Origin: Lepas anatifera
Lineage: Eukaryota; Arthropoda; Thecostraca; Lepadidae
Reading direction: 5' to 3'
Assembly (NCBI GenBank): GCA_034440635.1
Contig: JAOTON010001141.1
Location: 655,001 to 719,000, forward strand
DNA: 64,000 nucleotides
Notes under the pieces: model-generated
Database searches by the model: none
What the model saw: the letters and a program-made list of their open reading frames with translations, nothing else
What the model was told of the DNA's origin: nothing
Translations under genes and position numbers: made by a program
Shown here: piece by piece, positions 57,297 to 64,000 of the stretch
How the letters are laid out: each line of letters starts with the position of its first letter
Position numbering within the stretch: position 1 is the stretch's first letter

Positions 57297-60053
57297 TCTT
57301 CGACGCACTGGAAATGCTCCTTGGCACCCAGCAGTTCCAGATTTCCGTCGGATTTCGCTATGTTTCGATAAGTATGTGCCAATGTAATATCCATTATCAA
57401 TGTCATGTAATATTAATCAAGTTGGTTAACTAGGTGGTAGCTTTGTGGCCTAATTCATGTTTGGTCCTAGGCTGTCTTTTTCGCCACTGAAACAAGATGT
57501 TATGTAGCCTTGAATCAATGGAAAGGTTTTTAAAGTATCTGCATTGTAAGAAGAGGATATCCGAACTAAACTTTAGTTGGGACTATTTAAAATGCTCATA
57601 TCGCTTAGCTTTTGTGTGCCGAAATTTCCGTTTACCTTACTTCTACTTCGCACATTCTTCAAACCGTTGATTGGGAACATGTTTATAATTTGAATTGTTC
57701 ATGGGAAAGCAGATTTGATATTGTCTCAATTTAATGTTTATAATTAAGTAAAATCATTATTGGGGATACTAATGGCGAATTCATACTATATAGCAGCATT
57801 GCTGGTTTTTTGGCCCTTTGGACGGTGCTCTGCATGAGCTTTTATATATGGCCCGGGTGGTACGCTAACAATATTTATATGTGTATAGATTGCAAGCATT
57901 ATCCGTAGAGTTTTTGGTTCGGGGGCAGCTTGAGACACTCCTTGGAGCCCTTCCTGTAATAGCTAGCTGAATCTGAATTGATTTTTTTCTTTCAACGCAA
58001 TATTAATCACATATAAACAGCAGTAATAAAATAGGAGACACAACAACGAGATGTAGACAGCCACATTCCGGCCTAGCAGTACCAGAGCGTGGAAAAGATG
58101 GCTGCCGAATGTCCGTGCACGGCCCTGCAGTGTTGGCCGACCTCCGGTTTGTTCTGTGCAGCTAATGAGACCAGAGACGCTGCGTGACCTCTACCCGAGC
58201 GGCTGCAGAGTTGGGGTCCGCCGCCGGCGTCGGGTGGGGAGCGGACCGATCCGGCCAGTGGGACACCTAATCAGGGCAGTAGTGCCAGTCCGGTCCAAGG
58301 TCTGATCGGGTGGGGATACAGACCGGACGGCACCCACACCGCAGCCGGGAGAACAGCTGATGGGTCCCTCCTGGCAGAGTGGGGCTCTCAAGCAGCTGAC
58401 ATGAACTGTGTGTATGAACTGATGGGGTTTTGTGCAATCATGTAATGTTCTGAACGATGACAAAAATACAAGTCTGGTGACATTTAGCGGCCTGTACTAA
58501 AACTGGACTGTGATTCACGTAACAAGTTGAAGAAACCAAGGCTTAGGAATCTACCATGAGGTAGCAAACACTTTTTCATAATGTTTTACCAATTTCCATA
58601 TCGGTGTTTACCACATTGCTGTCTGCTAGGTCAAATTATTCATCTTTGTTTCAGTTTTGTCACGGCCTTGTAAAACCGTGCATCGCTTTGTGTTACAGGC
58701 AACTGCAGCTGTAAGCAGCCCTTGTGCATCTTATAGCACTAATTACGCCACGGCTCTGGCTTTGAGCAGGGGGAAATACGCAGTTCAAGTGTGCTCTCTC
58801 TCATCAGTGATATAAGGTTCACTAGCTATGTTCTCTAATCTTAGTGCAAAAACACATCTCAGTTAATACTGTGACTGGGCCCAATAGCTATGCCACAACT
58901 TGGACAAGATTTTAAAAATTCAAGTAGCCGGTCACGTAAAAAAAGTCACAGACCCTCTTTAAAGGCACTCTGGGACCAGTTTCAGGAACAGCAGTATTTG
59001 TGATTCACAAATATCTTTTATGTGATTTGGCTATAAGTTTCGAAGAATATTCTTGAAACCTCTATGCTTTGTTGCCAAATTGCTTCCAGCACACAAATAT
59101 GTCTGTCTAATCATAAATGTTTTCTCTCGTAGACTGGCCCCTGGCTGAGTTTTGACTATCTTCATTATCTAGGGAACACAAATACGTCCTAACATTGCAC
59201 TGTCCTTCCTCGCCTCAGGTCTTTCCCTTCTACGTACCCAAGTCATTTTGATTTGGACGCATTGTACTTAGATTGAATTTGATATGCTTTTTTCACTATT
59301 TTTCCTCTCAGCAACCAAACAAAGAGACATTTCCGCCCATTTTACATAAGATAAACCATCCGCTTGTGTAAACATATTTTTACATCATCACATACATCTA
59401 CATCTCTTACATTCATCTACATCTATTACATAAAAAGACAGGTATGTTCATTTCCGGAAAGATTAAAGCAGCCAGTCAGCCGCGCGGCCAGGTTATGGCT
59501 GTTACTAATTGTGGCAGTTTTCAGAGATTACAAGAAACAGGCTGGGCCAAACTTTACAACAGGAAAAGGTGTGAAGACATGTTCTTTGTTCAAGCTTTCA
59601 TTCACCTTTTGATAACATCTCAAGCCCATCAATCTTCCACCTTGCGTCCATGGAGCGGTTAACTTTGGTACACCCTTCATTTAAGGCCGTTAATTACATA
59701 GATACCGAACTGCTGATCAATAGGTAATGGAGACGGATGCCCCACCGCACGCAACAGCTGGTCAGAAACTTTAACTGGCTCAGTGGGGAACCGGGTGGTC
59801 AGCTCAACCTTTTTTGTTCAGATCTCTGTTTCCAACTATGACTACATTCTTTCGGCCTCGAAAGAATGTACTTGTGCTGCCACCAAGAGATCAGAAAACC
59901 TATATTTTTTCCCGGCGGAGACGAATTTTTCCCGAGAAAGTGAAGTTTCCCTAATCGAGCAGGGCTTCTGGAGTTCTACGAGAAAGGAAATGGATATCCA
60001 AAACTCACAGAATTAGCAGGCTAGGTACCATATCTCGGTGCCGTTCAAGCGTG
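57297..60053. other. Region upstream of Duox; GC-rich segment at 58080-58470
   Basis: Mostly AT-rich. The GC/CpG-rich block at 58080-58470 carries a short plus frame (ATG 58099, 29 codons) and a 90-codon minus frame. Neither is recognised. It could be a promoter or 5' exon of a divergent neighbour, or simply an island. Confidence 0.3.
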
Positions 60054-60410
60054 AAGGGTTATGTGTACATCAATATCAGGCTATTTGCAACCCGCGCCGT
60101 AGTGGGGCTATTCGTACATCATATCGGCTTTGAACCCGCGCCGTGTGGGGCTATTGTTCATTGGCTTTTGAACCGCGCCGGTGGGGTTTTGTCATCTTTT
60201 TGAACCCGCGCCGTGTGGGGCTATTGTCTAATGGCTTTTGAACCCGCGCCGTGTGGGGCTATTGTCTCATATGGCTTTTGAACCCGCGCCGTGTGGGGTT
60301 TTGTCTCATATGGCTTTTGAACCCGCGCGTGTGGGGTTTTGTCCAGGCTTTTAACCGCGTGAAGGGTTATTCGTACATCAATATCAGGCTATTTGCAAAC
60401 CCGCGCCAGT
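60054..60410 (+). repeat. 41-bp tandem repeat, about 7 copies
   Basis: The unit is roughly TTGAACCCGCGCCGTGTGGGGCTATTGTCTCATATGGCTT, in pieces TTGAACCCGCGCC and GTGTGGGGCTATTG. Units lose bases here and there. The array is bracketed by two copies of a block containing GAAGGGTTAT and ATCAATATCAGGCTATTTGC. Confidence 0.9.
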
Positions 60411-60690
60411 TTTCAGACATTCATTCATGTATCAAAACACTCCCGGACTCTTGAGGTAGCTTTTAGAGTGTTTTCGTGATATGCATGATGATATTAAAAC
60501 TATGGAAGAAGACGGTAAAAATGAGTATAAGTGAGAATAAAGGAAAATTGAATTATACCTGGAGAGTTTGCTGCTGCAGCTTGTACATACATGCATTCAC
60601 AGCCTCCAAATAGAGCAGGGATGAGGATAAAGACTACTGTTTAAAACCATATACGCACTTACAATTGGAAGCACGCTGAAGATATCTAAA
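60411..60690. other. No feature seen
   Basis: AT-rich spacer. Confidence 0.3.
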
Positions 60691-61698
60691 TTAACACGCG
60701 TCCCGCTGGAAGGGGGCGAAATTCGCCCCCTCTGGGTTTTCCCCACATAGCGCAGAAACGAAGAAACACAGAACAATGCAACTTACGGTACCTTATCTCT
60801 GATCAGTTTCTCTTATTTGAATTTTTGGTCAGGTCGTGTCATGTCAAGAAGATATTTAAGGTCAAGTGACCCGACCCCGAAACCCCCAAATCACGAGCTT
60901 GAAGTGGCGTCTAAGGAACATCTGCCAACCGATCAGTTTCAAACTTTCACAATACAATAAGGTCATCAGGGCCTACAAATCTGCTATTTCTGAATGTTCA
61001 TTTGGTTGACCTAAGATGGGGTCAATTTTTTGACACCCCATTATAATGGTGAAAAATAGAAAGGGATCGTTTTCAGTAACTACCGGAGATATCAACTTGA
61101 AAATCCTCAAACCGCGTATTTTTACCACAATCTTGAACATAAAGTTAATTTTTTTACAATTTGACTTATCAAATGTCATGTGAGGTCACATGAGCATACA
61201 GTGATTATGTTGATAATAACTTCGCACTGAATTAAGATAAAGCTTCCAATTTGCTTGCATTGTGCTCATTTTGTCACGAGGATTCGATTGATATGCAACA
61301 TGACTATACCAAGTCACCATGTGACCATGGCCTAGCCCGATGTCAGGTCATTTTCACAATTTGTCTAGCAAGGTCATATCATATATCATTCGGTTTGTCA
61401 AGATAAGAGGAATCCAATGAGGCCTAATGATTTGCTCTAGCTCTGCTGAGTAAGAATCTAGATGGGAAAATGTACACTGTCTTGTGGTAAGCCTATTGAA
61501 TCTTCCTTGCCCTGTGCTGGTCTCAATACTGACCAGAAATAGAAATAACATCATAATTGCTCTTTATCTCGCCAAGAGCTTTCCAACGCCACCAGTAATT
61601 TGTATTTAGCTTTTCTGGGAAGTGAGATACGGAAGCGGTGAAATACGCTCTCCCAGTGGAGGGCATTATGCCAGGGACCCCAGCGGAGCGCGTGTTAT
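60691..61698. mobile_element. TTAA-type, AGGTCA-rich inverted-repeat element
   Basis: The left end TTAACACGCGTCCCGCTGG and the right end CCAGCGGAGCGCGTGTTAT mirror each other. The left end is followed by a GGGGGCGAAATTCGCCCCC palindrome. The interior carries TGACCT/AGGTCA words near 60825-60880, 61005-61020 and 61180-61390. The right TTAA has decayed to TTAT. Confidence 0.75.
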
Positions 61699-62398
61699 AA
61701 GATAACCTAAACTAAAAGATGTATCTAAGCGAGGTAGTCGATTATTGTACTTCATGTTTGTTTTTTCTTCAATTAAAAAATTATAAATATCTAATTGTGC
61801 GTGTAATCCCATAATTGTGTTTTACCTCACTCTCCTGTTGTCTTCGATATGGTTGTATTACTTTTCAACGTTTCTCCAGCTGTTTGACTTATTATTCAAT
61901 TATATTCAATTATATTTCCAATGTTCCGTCGACATATCTTAGCATCGGCTCCTCGCAGCTGGTTCCATAAAATAAAATATTATCTAAATACATGAACGAA
62001 ATCTTTCCACGCTGGAAACCATTTATAAGTAATGTCTCATGAGCAGACATTCACGCAAAGCAATACTAAAATATGTATACGATATTATTCAAATCATTAG
62101 AAATGGCCACAATCCAAAGTTAACAAAAAATTGATGAGCTCCGCACATTGGTCGTATGCAATGCTCGTTATCCCAAAATTAGTCGGGTTATCTCGACGTT
62201 GACGAATCGCAAATCAAAAGCTGTTAAATATATACCTATGCAATGATTTATTTTAGATTTGCCTTGTGTGAACTTCCATCAATTTAGTCTTCAATTGATG
62301 TTACATTTCATTTTTCCTTTACAATTTATTTCATGGACTTTTATATGACATTTGGCATGTAAATGCACTCATTTGTGATATCAAACCTATTGCGCCTG
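61699..62398. other. No feature seen
   Basis: AT-rich sequence without frames or repeats. Confidence 0.3.
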
Positions 62399-63245
62399 TT
62401 AACCCGGCACCGTCTTGACTCCTCTCCCACACACTACCGCCTGGGGGGTCCAATCCGACACCCCTACGATCTCGAGAATCGGAAGCGATGCGGAAAAATT
62501 GAAAAGGCACTGGAAGCACCTTGCAAACTACTTCTATGGAGCCGAGTTTGAGCCATATCCGTTGGCTCGTGACGTCACAGAGGGCAAAAATAGTTCACAT
62601 TTAGACGCATTTAGATAACCCTTTATAATTCAAGAGTCATGAAACCTAAAACAGAACCAAATACATAAATGTGTTCGTCTTGACTCAAGGATTCAAATGA
62701 TTTGTCCGCTGTTTCGGCCGAGGCCAATGAACATGTTCCCCAGAGGAAACCGGCCTCACGGATGAAGCTTATAGCATCCCTCGGTCTCTCCTGGAGTTTC
62801 GCTATGTGTGGGATTGGTCCTAATCTTTAATAGGCTGGATAGGCTAATTTAACCTTGTAAAACGAAATGACATTCATGTTCAGTCAAGGTCAAATAATGA
62901 CATTTCAAAGCCATGTTGCATATCATTCTAACCCCCTGGCCATGCTCATTACAATGATACCCGATTTGAGACTGTATTTTGTTTGATTCAAAAGTTATGG
63001 ACACAAATTATTCCAAAAACCATGACCTGTGGTGACTTCTGGTGACCTTGGTATTGAGCTGACCTGAAGATGGATGACACATGGGGATTTGGCGTTGAAC
63101 TTTCGAATGATGTTTAGAAACTTGATCTAGCTCTTCTAGAAGCCGCGTTATACCCTAGTTTTGTCAGCATTTTAGAAGAACAGGGTTGCCTTACATGAGT
63201 TTAGAAAGTTACGTCATAACTTGTTGAACTGACAAGACTTTTTAC
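62399..63245. mobile_element. AGGTCA-rich TTAA-type element (subfamily 2, copy 2)
   Basis: The left end TTAACCCGGCACCGTC matches, in reverse complement, the right end of the element at 20200-21004. The interior shares the AACTTGATCTAGCTCTTCTA block and GGTCAAGGTCA-type words. The far end is not clearly defined. Confidence 0.6.
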
Positions 63246-64000
63246 CAAATTTTGGTCATAAGTTCCCACATTAATAATTGTAAAAGTATGCAAAGTGACG
63301 TGATTTTCATCCAAATCGGCTCCGAATTGCTTTCAAAAATCCGATGGGTCCATTTGGAACCCCCGTCGGTGAAGGATTATAAAAAACACTTAAAAATCAA
63401 ACTTTGGAAACACTCGGAAATGTTCATACAATGTTGGTGCTGTGAAAATGCGCATGATCTGGCTTTGGTATATCTGCAATGCCTGCATTGTCTGCAGAGA
63501 TACCAACAATCAAACAGTCGGCCCGCCCCCGTACCACTGAAAGCGAGACGATTTATGAACAATGCCTCGCTCCCTTGTCGGGCAAACAGGCCCTGCTTGA
63601 ACGAACAATCACTTGCGAAATAACATTCTGCTGGGAACGAATCGCATTGCTTCGTTTCCAGCCTCAGATTCAGTCTTCAGCCCTCTATGGCGAGCGGCAG
63701 GGTACATACTTAGAGAATTGTCTACAAATGGGTTTAAAGGCAATATACTACTTTTTTAAATAAAAAAATTAAGTTATGGAAAAATAGGTTTGAAAACCAG
63801 GAAAGCACGTTTTGTTTCCACTTTAGCCCTCACTCTGGTGAGGGGGTGTTTGAACAGCCCCTCTCGGGATTTTTTCCGGCGGCATAAAAACAGCGGCGGG
63901 AAACGCCGCCGTACTTGGTGTACCTTATCCTTAATCAATTTTGCAGCTTATTTTCAAAAATTTAAGGTCTAGTCATCTCAGGTCAGGTCACCAGTGCAAT
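63246..64000. other. Right edge: start of another AGGTCA-rich element
   Basis: From about 63815, GGTGAGGGGGTG, the palindromic GGCGGGAAACGCCGCC and GTACTTGGTGTACC match the subterminal part of the element at 29010-29860 (near 29760-29800). The window ends inside AGGTCAGGTCACC. A 123-codon plus frame at 63252-63623 is unrecognised. Confidence 0.5.

Noticed and set aside
60054..60410. CRISPR-like array
   Set aside because: The context is eukaryotic, units are contiguous and there are no unique spacers.

Overview
This is a eukaryotic window from the genome of a bilaterian invertebrate. Genes are split by kilobase-scale introns, transposons and microsatellites are dense, and there is no bacterial gene organisation. 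The one gene I can identify with confidence is a dual oxidase (Duox), read on the minus strand. Five coding exons were located: 56779-56872 (signal peptide), 30797-30883, 23127-23288, 21125-21312 and 18082-18283. Every intron phase matches across the joins, giving 244 codons plus one base of the N-terminal peroxidase-like domain. The protein resembles arthropod and lophotrochozoan Duox, so I do not assign a phylum. The rest of the gene lies beyond position 1 of the window, so most of the window is intron sequence of a very long gene (intron 1 is about 25.9 kb).

Region by region. Positions 1-18081 lie downstream of exon 5 in the direction of Duox transcription. They are dominated by what looks like one very large hAT-type DNA transposon, 3324-14059. 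It has inverted termini that read CAGRGACGGCGGATTCCA and abutting 8-bp direct repeats CACACTTA on both sides. Inside it are a three-copy 1.03-kb tandem macrosatellite (itself built of GGCGCC-containing short repeats), a tRNA-derived SINE, a smaller hAT-like element, decayed LINE reverse transcriptase/RNase H fragments on both strands, and a 459-bp TTAA-flanked MITE. Positions 18082-30883 hold exons 5 to 2, with introns carrying a hAT MITE, AGGTCA-rich TTAA elements, an 18-bp minisatellite and a CT microsatellite of almost 700 bp. Positions 30884-56778 are intron 1, with SINEs, several inverted-repeat elements, a LINE 3' end and a second copy of the 459-bp MITE. Positions 56779-57150 hold exon 1 and a CpG-rich upstream segment. 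From there to the right edge are tandem duplications, a 41-bp satellite and more AGGTCA-rich elements.

How it fits together. There is no operon-like logic here. The biology is one long redox-enzyme gene whose introns are a transposon landscape. The most interesting signals are the giant non-autonomous hAT-like element, the family of TTAA-flanked elements loaded with nuclear-receptor half-sites (AGGTCA, TCAAGGTCA), and twin MITEs carrying a conserved CCAAT/CRE-like module. I recognised no second host gene. Most long open frames in the repeat arrays are artefacts of tandem repetition.
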